NCBI RefSeq assembly: GCF_000520815.1
Contig: NZ_ASRY01000315.1
Coordinates: forward strand, 1-64,000
Origin: Paenibacillus maysiensis
GTDB taxonomy: Bacteria > Bacillota > Bacilli > Paenibacillales > Paenibacillaceae
DNA: 64,000 bases
Direction of reading: 5' to 3'
Shown: piece after piece, positions 1 through 8,234 of the stretch
Position numbering within the stretch: position 1 is the stretch's first letter
How the letters are laid out: each line of letters begins with the position of its first letter
Made by a program: the position numbers and the translations under genes
The notes under the pieces: model-generated
Database searches by the model: none
What the model was told of the DNA's origin: nothing
The model's input: the letters and a program-made list of their open reading frames with translations, nothing else

Positions 1-75
1 ATGGCGGCTATGGACTGCGAGAAATATCTCGAAGGTAGCGCTGTTCATGACTGGAGCAAAACACTGGATCAATAA
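1..75 (+). CDS. trxB: Thioredoxin-disulfide reductase, 3' end (partial)
   Basis: An open frame runs from the window edge to a TAA stop. The visible 24 residues include MAAMDCEKYLEG, which resembles the C-terminal helix of TrxB (family pattern: GDG-x-AA-x-x-A-x-x-Y-x-E). TrxB reduces thioredoxin with NADPH in the cytoplasm. In Bacillus and Paenibacillus trxB lies just upstream of the rapZ-yvcK-whiA cluster, which agrees with what follows. The identification rests on a short tail and on synteny. Confidence 0.6.
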   Translation: MAAMDCEKYLEGSAVHDWSKTLDQ

Positions 76-152
76 AGAAAGCTACAGGATACAACATGGC
101 TAAGGTGAGGGCGATTGATAGGCCCTGTTAAGCCGTGCCTTGGATTCAGGAA

Positions 153-191
153 GAGAAAGCCTGCTGCATCTGCACAGGCTTTCTCCTTTTT
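153..191 (+). terminator. Rho-independent terminator after trxB
   Basis: An 11-bp stem (GAGAAAGCCTG / CAGGCTTTCTC) is followed by a T-run. It separates the upstream transcript from the glucokinase gene. Confidence 0.85.
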
Positions 192-364
192 ATGGATGAT
201 GAGACCTGAAGTTCCGCTAATCCTGCGCTTTCCAACAGGGAAGTGTCCTTGACCGTAACCGGGGCTTCAATTATAGTTGGAACGTAGGTAATTATTATGA
301 AGTCAAGATTTTAATCATATATTTCATACACAGTTTTTAAGTAAACATAAAGGTGGCTTGGAAC

Positions 365-1315
365 ATGTCTGAAAGTATCTATGTGGGTGTCGATTTGGGC
401 GGTACAGCAATCAAGGTGGGCATTTGTAATGAAGACGGACAGCTTTTGCACACATACGAAGGACCAACGGAAACAGCTAAGGGCGTAGACGTTGTGATCA
501 GCAATATCGAAAAATATGTGCGGCACATTGTTGAGCAATCTCCCTATGAATGGGATCAACTGAAGGGTGTCGGAGCGGGCGTTGCCGGTTTTACGAATGT
601 TCGCGAAGGTATTATAGTCCTCGCTCCCAATATTGGCTTTCGTGACGTACCGATCCGTGCACTGTTGGAGGAACGGATTGGCAAGCCTGTAAAAATAGAC
701 AATGATGCTAACGTCGCTGCACTTGGCGAGGCTTGGGCCGGGGCGGGCAAAGGCATAGAAAACTGCGTATGTTATACCCTGGGTACGGGTGTAGGCGGTG
801 GCATTATTATTAATGGTAAAATATACCAAGGTTTCTCAGGCATGGCTGGAGAAATTGGTCATATGAGCGTCGTACCGGATCTGGAGGCCATTCAGTGCGG
901 GTGTGGCAAAATGGGTTGTCTGGAAACCGTATCTTCTGCAACGGGCATTATCCGTATGGCAAATGACGCTGTGGAACGTGGAGATCGGACTTCCCTGGCG
1001 CTGGAAGCTCAAATCGCCGCCAAGGAAGTATTTGATGCGGCCAAGGCCGGGGATGAGGTTGCGCTGCGTATTGTGAAGCGGGCTGCCTTTTATCTGGGAA
1101 AATCTATGGCAGCGGTTGCCACCGTGTTAAACCCGGAGCTGTTTATTGTAGGCGGTGGTGTTTCCAAAGCGGGTGATTTCTTGTTCGAAGAGATGCGTCT
1201 GGTATTTGCCAAACTGGCACCTGAGCCGCTCCAGCAAGGGGTATCTATTGTTCCGGCATCGCTTGGCAATGACGCAGGTATCGTAGGAGCAGCCGGTTTG
1301 CTGCTGCGCTCCTGA
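365..1315 (+). CDS. glk: ROK-family glucokinase
   Basis: This 316-aa cytoplasmic enzyme phosphorylates glucose to glucose-6-phosphate with ATP. The phosphate-binding DLGGT motif is at residues 10-14, the catalytic-base stretch DNDAN at 112-116, and the ROK zinc signature with Cys178, Cys180 and Cys185 (CGCGKMGC) follows the conserved EIGH at 163-166. The ATG at 365 is chosen over an in-frame GTG at 353 because AGGTGG sits 8 nt before the ATG. It is followed by rapZ with a 51-bp gap, so the two are probably co-transcribed. ROK proteins can also be repressors, but there is no N-terminal HTH here, so this is a kinase. Confidence 0.92.
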   Translation: MSESIYVGVDLGGTAIKVGICNEDGQLLHTYEGPTETAKGVDVVISNIEKYVRHIVEQSPYEWDQLKGVGAGVAGFTNVREGIIVLAPNIGFRDVPIRALLEERIGKPVKIDNDANVAALGEAWAGAGKGIENCVCYTLGTGVGGGIIINGKIYQGFSGMAGEIGHMSVVPDLEAIQCGCGKMGCLETVSSATGIIRMANDAVERGDRTSLALEAQIAAKEVFDAAKAGDEVALRIVKRAAFYLGKSMAAVATVLNPELFIVGGGVSKAGDFLFEEMRLVFAKLAPEPLQQGVSIVPASLGNDAGIVGAAGLLLRS

Positions 1316-1366
1316 TCCATAGGTACATGACATAGAGCGAAGAAGCAAAAGGAGAGGGAAGTCCAT

Positions 1367-2266
1367 ATGACAGACAACCTAAAAAACGCTGCGCCGTGGG
1401 CAACACTCATTATTATTACGGGAATGTCAGGCGCAGGGAAGACCATTGCAGTGCAAAGCCTGGAAGACTTGGGCTTCTTCTGCGTTGATAATTTACCGCC
1501 TGTGCTGATTCCCAAATTTGCTGAATTAATTGAACAGTCCAACGGTAAGATAGGCAAAGTGGCGCTGGTGATTGACTTGCGCGGACGAGAATTTTTTACG
1601 GCCTTGTCGGAATCATTGAACTATATTAAGGATCATTTTACGATTCATTGTGAAATTTTGTTCCTGAATGCCAATGATGGTGTTCTCGTACAGCGATACA
1701 AGGAAAGCCGTCGTCGCCACCCGCTTGCTCCGGATGGTATGCCTCTGGACGGAATTCGACTGGAGCGCAAAATGTTGGAGGAGCTGAAAAGCTCGGCAAC
1801 ACAGGTCATTGATACAAGTGTGATGAAGCCTGCAACTTTAAAGGCGCGGATTATTTCCCGATTTTCTCATCTGGGGAGTAGCATGCTTTCCGTAAACATT
1901 ACCTCTTTCGGCTTCAAATATGGTATTCCCATTGATGCCGATCTTATATTCGACGTGCGTTTCCTGCCCAATCCTCACTATGTGGACCAATTGCGGCCAC
2001 ACACCGGACAGGACAGCGATGTGTATGATTATGTTATGAAATGGCCTGAGACTCAGGCATTTCTGACCAAACTGTTGGATATGTTACATTTTTTGATTCC
2101 GCAATACCGCAAGGAAGGCAAGAGTCAGGTCATTATCGGTATCGGCTGTACCGGCGGTAAGCATCGTTCTGTCGCGATATCTGAATATTTAGGAAAAATG
2201 CTGGGTGCCAGTGAAACAGAATCAGTTTCAGTTTCACATCGGGATGCTGATCGCGACCGGCATTAA
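1367..2266 (+). CDS. rapZ: RNase adapter protein RapZ (YvcJ), nucleotide-binding
   Basis: This 299-aa P-loop protein has Walker A GMSGAGKT at residues 19-26 and the conserved C-terminal segment GIGCTGGKHRSV near residue 260. In E. coli RapZ guides RNase E to the sRNA GlmZ. In Bacillus YvcJ hydrolyses GTP and affects competence, with its RNA role less clear. A GGAGAGGG site precedes the ATG. It is the first gene of the conserved rapZ-yvcK-whiA trio, 12 bp from yvcK. Confidence 0.95.
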   Translation: MTDNLKNAAPWATLIIITGMSGAGKTIAVQSLEDLGFFCVDNLPPVLIPKFAELIEQSNGKIGKVALVIDLRGREFFTALSESLNYIKDHFTIHCEILFLNANDGVLVQRYKESRRRHPLAPDGMPLDGIRLERKMLEELKSSATQVIDTSVMKPATLKARIISRFSHLGSSMLSVNITSFGFKYGIPIDADLIFDVRFLPNPHYVDQLRPHTGQDSDVYDYVMKWPETQAFLTKLLDMLHFLIPQYRKEGKSQVIIGIGCTGGKHRSVAISEYLGKMLGASETESVSVSHRDADRDRH

Positions 2267-2278
2267 AGAGGTGAAAAC

Positions 2279-3265
2279 ATGAAAGAGACCGGATCACAAC
2301 GGGAGCGCCCTCGTATTGTTGTTATGGGCGGCGGAACCGGCTTGTCCGTCATGCTGCGGGGGTTGAAACAAAAGCCGCTGGATATTACGGCTATTGTTAC
2401 AGTCGCTGACGATGGTGGAAGCTCCGGGATATTGCGCAGTGAGCTGCAAATGCCCCCTCCGGGGGATATTCGTAATGTGCTGACTGCACTGGCTGATGTA
2501 GAGCCGGTGATGTCCGATATGCTGAAATACCGTTTCGGCGCAGGATCAGGCTTGGCAGGCCATAGTCTGGGCAACCTGATTTTGGCGGCGATGACCGATA
2601 TATCAGGAGATTTTGTGACGGCGGTGCGTGAGCTTAGCCGTGTATTTGCTGTACGGGGGCGTGTGCTGCCGGCGGCGGAAGAAGGCGTTGTGCTGAGTGC
2701 CGAAATGGAGGATGGCACGGTGGTTACCGGTGAATCCAAAATCCCGGAGGCGGGCGGCAGAATCAAACGTGTTTTTCTTGAACCGACTCACGTGGAGCCG
2801 TTGCCTGAGGCTGTAGAGGCCATTAATGAGGCCGATGCGATCCTGATTGGTCCTGGCAGTCTGTACACCAGCATTTTGCCTAATCTGCTTGTACCGAAGC
2901 TTGCAGAGGCTGTAGTGAAATCAGACGCCATCAAAATATTCGTCTGCAACGTTATGACTCAGCCGGGCGAAACGGATGGATATACTGTGGGAGACCACCT
3001 ACAGGCTATTTATGAGCATGTAGGGCATCATTTGTTTGATTATGTAATCGTCAATAATGGAGAAATTCCGCCCCAGGTACAGGAAATGTATGCCGAGCAG
3101 GGAGCCAAGCCGGTTCAAGTAGACATGGGAGAACTGACTGACCGGGGGTATAAAGTGGTGGCAGATACGCTTGTTCTGTTCCGCACCTATTTACGGCACG
3201 ATGCCGACAAACTGAGCCAGCACATTTACCAATTGGTACAAAACTGGATATTAAGAAGGAGGTGA
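2279..3265 (+). CDS. yvcK: Gluconeogenesis factor YvcK/MgfK (CofD-like)
   Basis: This 328-aa protein of the 2-phospho-L-lactate transferase-like (CofD) fold has the N-terminal [10 protein letters not shown] nucleotide-binding loop. In Bacillus YvcK is needed for growth on gluconeogenic carbon sources and for normal cell-wall synthesis, binds UDP-sugars, and forms helical patterns in the cell. The start has AAAGAGGTG upstream. The stop overlaps the ribosome site of whiA, so translation is coupled. Length and order are standard for Bacillales. Confidence 0.94.
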   Translation: MKETGSQRERPRIVVMGGGTGLSVMLRGLKQKPLDITAIVTVADDGGSSGILRSELQMPPPGDIRNVLTALADVEPVMSDMLKYRFGAGSGLAGHSLGNLILAAMTDISGDFVTAVRELSRVFAVRGRVLPAAEEGVVLSAEMEDGTVVTGESKIPEAGGRIKRVFLEPTHVEPLPEAVEAINEADAILIGPGSLYTSILPNLLVPKLAEAVVKSDAIKIFVCNVMTQPGETDGYTVGDHLQAIYEHVGHHLFDYVIVNNGEIPPQVQEMYAEQGAKPVQVDMGELTDRGYKVVADTLVLFRTYLRHDADKLSQHIYQLVQNWILRRR

Positions 3266-3270
3266 GTCCC

Positions 3271-4215
3271 TTGTCCTTTGCGGCACAAACAAAAAAAGAG
3301 CTTACGATGATCGAGAGCCAGCCCTGCTGTGAAAAAGCAGAACTATCTGCGCTCATACGCATGCTCGGTTCCGTACAGCTGTCCAATAAAAGGGTGACAT
3401 TGGATGTATCCACAGAAAATGCCGCGATTGCAAGGCGGATTTACTCCTTGATCAAAAAGCATTTTCAAGTTCATATCGAGCTGCTTGTACGGAAAAAAAT
3501 GCGCCTGAAAAAAAATAACGTGTACATTGTCCGCATTCCAAGCGGTGTACAAGAGCTGTTGAAGGATCTTTACATCGTATCAGAAGGGTTCTTGTTCACG
3601 GACGGGATTAATCGGGATATCATTCGGAAAAACTGTTGTAAGCGGGCTTATTTGCGTGGCGCTTTTATGGCAGGTGGCTCTGTGAACAATCCGGAGGGAT
3701 CGTCTTACCATCTGGAGATCTCCTCGATGTATGAGGAGCATTGTCAGGCGCTGGTCGATCTGGCGAATGAGTTTCATCTGAATGCCCGCTGCATTGAACG
3801 AAAAAAAGGCTTTATTCTCTACATCAAGGAAGGCGAAAAGATCATTGAGCTTCTCAGCATCATTGGGGCGCATCAGGCTTTGTTCAAATTCGAGGATGTC
3901 CGCATCATGCGCGATATGCGCAATTCCGTAAACCGGATTGTTAATTGTGAAACGGCTAATCTAAACAAGACAATTGGAGCCGCTGTCCGACAAATTGAGA
4001 ATATCAAGCTGCTGGAGAGGGAAGTCGGGCTGGATACGCTGCCAGATAAGCTGCGCGAGGTGGCGGAAATTCGTCTCGCCCATCCTGACTTGAATTTGAA
4101 AGAAGTTGGGGAAATGCTCAAAGGGGTCGTGAGTAAATCGGGGGTAAATCATCGACTTCGTAAAATTGATGAGATGGCTGACAAAATCAGGGGAGAAAAC
4201 GGCCTGATTCCGTAA
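3271..4215 (+). CDS. whiA: DNA-binding protein WhiA
   Basis: This 314-aa protein has an N-terminal LAGLIDADG-homing-endonuclease-like domain and a C-terminal HTH (the [15 protein letters not shown] region). WhiA controls sporulation genes in actinobacteria. In Bacillus it affects division and chromosome segregation without a clear regulon. The TTG at 3271 is preferred over the GTG at 3262 because AAGGAGGT (3256-3263) ends 7 nt before it and the product then begins [11 protein letters not shown], as in other WhiA proteins. It closes the rapZ-yvcK-whiA operon. Confidence 0.94.
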   Translation: MSFAAQTKKELTMIESQPCCEKAELSALIRMLGSVQLSNKRVTLDVSTENAAIARRIYSLIKKHFQVHIELLVRKKMRLKKNNVYIVRIPSGVQELLKDLYIVSEGFLFTDGINRDIIRKNCCKRAYLRGAFMAGGSVNNPEGSSYHLEISSMYEEHCQALVDLANEFHLNARCIERKKGFILYIKEGEKIIELLSIIGAHQALFKFEDVRIMRDMRNSVNRIVNCETANLNKTIGAAVRQIENIKLLEREVGLDTLPDKLREVAEIRLAHPDLNLKEVGEMLKGVVSKSGVNHRLRKIDEMADKIRGENGLIP

Positions 4216-4225
4216 AAAGAGTGTC

Positions 4226-4251
4226 CGTGGGGCTTTCAGCCCCGTTTTTTT
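4226..4251 (+). terminator. Terminator after whiA
   Basis: GGGGCT-ttc-AGCCCC is followed by a run of T. It ends the glk-whiA transcript. Confidence 0.88.
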
Positions 4252-4285
4252 AGTTTTTTTTCTAGTGTCTGTCCCGGGTTAATGT

Positions 4286-4291
4286 TATAAT
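4286..4291 (+). promoter_or_regulatory. -10 box of the HPr gene promoter
   Basis: A perfect TATAAT lies about 60 bp before the HPr start and after the whiA terminator. No good -35 is visible at 17 bp, so this is a partial match. Confidence 0.45.
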
Positions 4292-4350
4292 GTGATAAAT
4301 AAAATGGAGTAAGTAGTGTCCAGATTTATTTGATGAGGGGGTAAGCTAAC

Positions 4351-4620
4351 ATGTCAAAACATCCGGTAGTGGTACGCTTGAAAACAGGACTGCACGCCAG
4401 ACCTGCTGCGTTGTTCGTACAGGAAGCGAATAAATATTCATCTGAGATTTTTGTGGAAAAAGAAGACAAAAAGGTTAATGCCAAGAGTATCATGGGTATT
4501 ATGAGCCTTGCCATCAGTACAGGTACTGAAATTAACATTAGTGCTGAAGGCGCGGACGCCGAGCAGGCTGTAAACGCTTTAGTAAGTCTGGTTAGTAAGG
4601 TAGAGCTGGAAAATCAATAA
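4351..4620 (+). CDS. HPr-family phosphocarrier (Crh position, but with His15)
   Basis: This 89-aa HPr-fold protein has GLHARPAA with the phosphorylatable His15 and NAKSIMG with Ser46, the HPr kinase target. In Bacillus subtilis the gene after whiA is crh, whose product has Gln15 and works only in CcpA-dependent catabolite control. Here both sites are intact, so the protein could serve in PTS phosphotransfer as well as in CcpA co-repression. It has its own -10 box and terminator, so it is probably monocistronic. Whether another ptsH exists lies outside the window, so no symbol is given. Confidence 0.9.
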   Translation: MSKHPVVVRLKTGLHARPAALFVQEANKYSSEIFVEKEDKKVNAKSIMGIMSLAISTGTEINISAEGADAEQAVNALVSLVSKVELENQ

Positions 4621-4659
4621 ACAAACATCTGCTTTGTGATATGGTAAATGCTCTTAGTG

Positions 4660-4685
4660 AAAAGCCCCTTTGGGGCTTTTTTTGT
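4660..4685 (+). terminator. Terminator after the HPr gene
   Basis: AAAAGCCCC-ttt-GGGGCTTTT with a following T-run. The next 200 bp up to 4887 show no gene. Confidence 0.88.
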
Positions 4686-4887
4686 ATCCGGAAAAACAGA
4701 GTGGTCAATCCCCTCCTTGGGCTGCTCTAATGGGGTCTCTTTGAATACCGCCGCTGTGTTTGGCCCAAGCTACAAGTAATTTACATCCTGTGGTGGTACT
4801 CTGTTCGGAAATATGGTGCCTAACTGCAACCTTTTCCCTTTGTTTCCGTCTGGAAGGTACACACATCATCAAGAAAAGAGGGCGAAT

Positions 4888-5649
4888 ATGATGAAACATT
4901 GGACAAAAGCTGCAAATACAGCAGTTCTGGCAGGAGCATTATTGGCAGGAGTAGTAGCGGGAGGATTATGGACAGGAGCAGATCGCGCCTATGCCGCGTC
5001 AGCATCTACGACGGTAAGCAGTGTAATTAATGTGAGTGGTAGCGGGGAGGTATTGGTTAAACCCGATATTGCCTATCTATCCATCGGCGTACAATCTGAA
5101 GGAAATACAGCAGCCGCTGCCCAAAAAGCCAACGCCGTTAAAATAAGTAAGGTCACACAACTGCTGAAAGAAAAGTGGAGCATCAGTGCGGACGACATTC
5201 AGACGAGTCAGTTCTACGTGCAGCCTAACTATACCTACGACGAAAAAGCTGGACAGAAGCTTAAAGGCTATATTGCCAACCATACACTTTCCGTTAAATA
5301 CCGTGATTTGGATAAAATCGGTCAATTGCTGGATGGGGCCACACAATCTGGAGCGAACAACGTAGATAACGTGCGTTTTTCAGTAGAAAACTCTTCAGCT
5401 TATGAAGAAGAAGCCATTGCCAAGGCGTTGGGAAATGCTCAATCCAAAGCAAATGCTGTAGCCAAGGCAACCAAACGTGGGCTTGGAACTCTCTTGAACG
5501 TAACGGTAGATGGGGGAGATGCCCAAATCTTCACACAACGTGAGGCTACTATGAGTAAAGCACTCTTGGATACAAATGGTGGAACAGAGATACAATCCGG
5601 TCAAGTGACCGTGAAGGTCCAGGTATCGGCACAATACGAATTGAACTAA
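4888..5649 (+). CDS. Secreted SIMPL (DUF541) domain protein
   Basis: This 253-aa protein begins with a Sec signal peptide (basic start, hydrophobic stretch at about residues 11-28, AYAASA cleavage region). The rest matches the SIMPL/DUF541 fold: an opening VSGSGEVLVKPDIAYLSIGV strand, the YxAxHTLSVKYRDLDKIGQLLD region, and a closing TVKVQVSAQYELN strand. SIMPL proteins occur in bacterial envelopes and form oligomeric rings in some species; the function is not settled. The ATG at 4888 follows AAGAGGGCG. An upstream in-frame start at 4813 would put residues ahead of the signal peptide and is rejected. Confidence 0.85.
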   Translation: MMKHWTKAANTAVLAGALLAGVVAGGLWTGADRAYAASASTTVSSVINVSGSGEVLVKPDIAYLSIGVQSEGNTAAAAQKANAVKISKVTQLLKEKWSISADDIQTSQFYVQPNYTYDEKAGQKLKGYIANHTLSVKYRDLDKIGQLLDGATQSGANNVDNVRFSVENSSAYEEEAIAKALGNAQSKANAVAKATKRGLGTLLNVTVDGGDAQIFTQREATMSKALLDTNGGTEIQSGQVTVKVQVSAQYELN

Positions 5650-5670
5650 CGTACAGATTATAACGAAGCC

Positions 5671-5716
5671 ACAAGCTTCCTGCTTTATTTGCAGGATGAC
5701 TTGCTGGTTTTTTTAT
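5671..5716 (+). terminator. Imperfect terminator after the SIMPL gene
   Basis: An imperfect hairpin (CACAAGCTTCCTGC against GCAGGATGACTTGCTGG) is followed by TTTTTTT. Confidence 0.6.
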
Positions 5717-5764
5717 ATGTCGAAACTATTTTGTAATGAGTCTGTAATAGCTGGGCCCCTTAAA

Positions 5765-5822
5765 TGTACAGATTGAAATCGGAGAGTGTACAGATTGTAA
5801 ACAACGAACATTGGGGTATAGA
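5765..5822 (+). promoter_or_regulatory. Promoter region with two direct repeats
   Basis: TGTACAGATTG occurs at 5765-5775 and again at 5787-5797, exactly 22 bp apart. The second copy runs into a possible -35 (TTGTAA 5795-5800), followed after 16 bp by TATAGA (5817-5822). Repeats two helical turns apart suggest binding of a dimeric activator, which is inference. Confidence 0.4.
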
Positions 5823-5880
5823 TATAATAAGTAAAGTAATCAATACACAGTACACATCTACAACAGGAGGAATACTTCAT

Positions 5881-6990
5881 ATGAACAAGCATACAAAAAA
5901 ATGGGGCTCCGCACTGCTGGCAGCGGGTATTTTAGTAGGAGTCGCAGTTGTTCCCGTTTCCTATATCGAAGCAGCTTCATCCAAACAACAGGCTACAGCA
6001 CAGCAACCAGGTATTTCTATCAAATGGAATGGTAAAACGTTGTCCACCAAAGGGATTCAGGTGAACGGAAGCACATTGATTCCCGTAGCAGTATTGCGCG
6101 ACAGCCTGGGAATTCCGGTGAGTTATGATGCCAAAACAACGACTTATACCGTAGGTAGTGGGTACAACAAGCTTTTCATCATGTCCTCTTCCTCGTATAC
6201 CTATGTCAATGTTAACAGAATCAGCACGCGTAGCATGACCGCCAAACAGATCGCCGGGAAGCTGTACATTCCTATGAGTCTGCTGAAAGACTATCTGGGT
6301 ATCGATGCTCAGTGGAATGCAGCTCAGAAAACAGTAACATTGAGTAAAAGTCAGCTAAATCCGATCACGATTACGTCCCAATCTCTTCCGGCTTCGAGTG
6401 ATGCAAAGGTGTCCTACAAGGTTAAGTACCCGCAAATCAGCGGTGGCCAGCTAAACCCTGAAGCTCAGCAGGCCATTAACAGTGTGCTCAAAAAGCAAGC
6501 GGAGGGAGTACTGGCAGCAGGCAAAAAGCAAGTAGCAGAGGGTGAGCCTACAGTAGAAAGACCGTATGCTTTCAGTAATGATTTTGCTATTGCCTATAAC
6601 CAACAAGGGATTTTGAGCATCATTATGGAGGATTATTCTGATACGGCTGGTGCTCATGGCATGACGGCCCGTAAAGGATATACGTTCTCACTCGCTGATG
6701 GAAAATTGATGCAATTGTCTGACGTGCTGAAGGCCAATCCTAATTACAAACAGTTTCTTAATAGCGACCTGAAGAAAAAAATTAATGGTCCAATGGTGAA
6801 TGAAGGCGGCTTTGGTGGCTTCAAGGATATTGCGGCTAATCCTAATTTTTATGTAACGAATAGCGGTGTGACGATTGTGTTTGACTTGTATGAGTATGGG
6901 CCTTATGCGTATGGTATTCCTGAGTTCACTTATTCGTTTGGTCAATTGTTGCCTCAAGGCAGCAAGCCTTTTGCTGGACAGAATGAATAG
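5881..6990 (+). CDS. Secreted protein: copper amine oxidase-like N-domain plus DUF3298/DUF4163-type domain
   Basis: This 369-aa exported protein has a Sec signal peptide (MNKHTKKWGSALLAAGILVG then a cleavable region near EAASS). Residues about 45-155 form the copper amine oxidase-like N-terminal domain common on Paenibacillus secreted proteins (G-x-LIPVAVLRDSLG, YIPMSLLKDYLG). Residues about 160-360 match the RsiV/PdaC C-terminal type (NDFAIAYNQQGILSI, TAGAHGMTARKGYTF, YEYGPYAYGIPEFTYSF). This second domain binds cell-wall or lysozyme targets in RsiV-like proteins; the substrate here is unknown. AGGAGG precedes the ATG by the usual distance. An in-frame start at 5764 lacks a ribosome site. 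Confidence 0.8.
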   Translation: MNKHTKKWGSALLAAGILVGVAVVPVSYIEAASSKQQATAQQPGISIKWNGKTLSTKGIQVNGSTLIPVAVLRDSLGIPVSYDAKTTTYTVGSGYNKLFIMSSSSYTYVNVNRISTRSMTAKQIAGKLYIPMSLLKDYLGIDAQWNAAQKTVTLSKSQLNPITITSQSLPASSDAKVSYKVKYPQISGGQLNPEAQQAINSVLKKQAEGVLAAGKKQVAEGEPTVERPYAFSNDFAIAYNQQGILSIIMEDYSDTAGAHGMTARKGYTFSLADGKLMQLSDVLKANPNYKQFLNSDLKKKINGPMVNEGGFGGFKDIAANPNFYVTNSGVTIVFDLYEYGPYAYGIPEFTYSFGQLLPQGSKPFAGQNE

Positions 6991-7040
6991 TACAAATGAA
7001 TCATTTGGATTATTTATACCCAAAAGAACAGTAAGCGCAA

Positions 7041-7083
7041 AAAAGCTGCCTACCGGATACAATCATCCGGGGCAGCTTTTTTG
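7041..7083. terminator. Bidirectional terminator between convergent genes
   Basis: AAAAGCTGCC-taCCGGAT...ATCCGG-GGCAGCTTTT, with A-run on one side and T-run on the other. It serves the secreted-protein gene and clpP. Confidence 0.85.
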
Positions 7084-7118
7084 GTTTACCAGCTATTCAA
7101 AGGCGATAACTCGTTCTC

Positions 7119-7715
7119 TTATACACCTTCTGGAGAGGAGCTAGTTAGCACTTTATCAATAATACCGTATTCCTTGGCATCATCTGCGGACATGAAATAG
7201 TCACGGTCTGTGTCTTTTTCAATGCGCTCCAGTGGTTGGCCTGTGCGATCTGCGAGAATGCGGTTCAATTTGTCGCGCATTTTCAGAATGCGGCGGGCGC
7301 GGATTTCAATATCCGTTGCTTGACCTTGTGCGCCACCCAGCGGTTGGTGAATCATAATCTCGCTGTTTGGCAAGGCAAAACGTTTGCCCTTGGCACCTGC
7401 GTTCAGCAAGAACGCACCCATGGAAGCCGCCATACCTACACAAATCGTAGACACGTCAGGTTTAATATATTGCATCGTATCGAAAATGGCCATACCAGCT
7501 GTGATCGAACCGCCAGGGCTGTTAACATACAAGTGAATGTCTTTTTCAGGATCTTCGGCAGCCAAAAACAGCATTTGCGCAATAATAGAGTTGGCTACAA
7601 CGTCATTGACGTCCGAGCCCAACAAAATAATGCGATCCTTCAACAGTCTGGAATAAATGTCATAGGCGCGTTCGCCGCGGTTACTTTGTTCTACTACCAT
7701 AGGAACATAGCTCAC
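7119..7715 (-). CDS. clpP: ATP-dependent Clp protease proteolytic subunit ClpP
   Basis: This 198-aa serine peptidase forms the tetradecameric chamber that degrades proteins fed by ClpC/ClpX/ClpE. The catalytic triad Ser98 (GMAASMG), His123 (MIHQP) and Asp172 is in place with standard numbering. The GTG at 7715 is chosen because AGGGAGG lies 9 nt upstream and the protein then begins [19 protein letters not shown], the classical ClpP N-terminus. The in-frame ATG at 7760 would add 15 residues on the wrong side of the ribosome site. A CtsR-type box covers its promoter. Confidence 0.96.
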   Translation of the reverse strand: MSYVPMVVEQSNRGERAYDIYSRLLKDRIILLGSDVNDVVANSIIAQMLFLAAEDPEKDIHLYVNSPGGSITAGMAIFDTMQYIKPDVSTICVGMAASMGAFLLNAGAKGKRFALPNSEIMIHQPLGGAQGQATDIEIRARRILKMRDKLNRILADRTGQPLERIEKDTDRDYFMSADDAKEYGIIDKVLTSSSPEGV

Positions 7716-7805
7716 GTCAAAAAACCTCCCTTTAATATCGTTAATGGATTTGGTGGACATGCCGATTACACGTCCCTATTTATAAACTGTTACCGTATTA
7801 ACCAC

Positions 7806-7845
7806 ATGATAAACAATTTCAAACAAAAAGTCAAAGAAAGTCAAA
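7806..7845 (-). promoter_or_regulatory. clpP promoter with CtsR box
   Basis: On the minus strand TTGACT (7834-7829), 17 bp, TATCAT (7811-7806) forms a sigma-A promoter. The plus strand at 7829-7845 reads AGTCAAA-gaa-AGTCAAA, the tandem heptad bound by the class III heat-shock repressor CtsR. The box overlaps the -35, so repression by CtsR and heat induction are expected. Confidence 0.82.
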
Positions 7846-7924
7846 CTAATGGTTAAAAAAAAAGAGCCCTCTGCGCTCTAGTTGGTTAAAATAGTATATA
7901 GAAACATTTAAACATTCATAAAAA

Positions 7925-7999
7925 TGGCGCGCCCGCGAGGAATCGAACCTCGATCTCAGGCTCCGGAGGCCTACGTCATATCCGTTGGACCACGGGCGC
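7925..7999 (-). tRNA. tRNA-Arg (anticodon CCG)
   Basis: The minus strand folds as a cloverleaf: acceptor GCGCCCG/CGGGCGC, T-arm CGAGG-TTCGATT-CCTCG, anticodon loop CTCCGGA with anticodon CCG, discriminator G and an encoded CCA. It reads CGG arginine codons. Confidence 0.95.
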
Positions 8000-8109
8000 A
8001 CAGCTAATTGGAAACAAAGATGATTATATGATATACGGCATTGAATTGCAAGCTTTTATTACGTGCGCATATTCACATAAAAAGTTGAGAAATATAGGTT
8101 CAGATAGAC

Positions 8110-8138
8110 TTGCATGTAGAGCAAATATTGGTTAAGAT
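8110..8138 (+). promoter_or_regulatory. Sigma-A promoter of the cggR-gapA glycolytic operon
   Basis: TTGCAT (8110-8115), 17 bp, TAAGAT (8133-8138). The start point is expected near 8145, at the upstream edge of the CggR operator. Confidence 0.75.
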
Positions 8139-8143
8139 ATACG

Positions 8144-8179
8144 TGGGACTTAAAAAGTTAACCCGGGACGTTTTAAGAC
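8144..8179 (+). promoter_or_regulatory. CggR operator
   Basis: Two direct half-sites, TGGGAC-N6-AGTT-N4-CGGGAC-N6-AGAC, match the arrangement CGGGAC-N6-TGTC-N4-CGGGAC-N6-TGTC known from Bacillus cggR. The site overlaps the transcription start. In Bacillus fructose-1,6-bisphosphate relieves CggR binding, so glycolytic flux should induce the operon. Confidence 0.85.
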
Positions 8180-8234
8180 CAGTTAGTGATATAGCATTAG
8201 AGACAGAACTTAGAAGTGTGCGGGAGTGGAAAGC

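Noticed and set aside
7236-7856. 206-codon ORF opposite clpP
   Set aside because: Shadow of clpP running into the CtsR box region.
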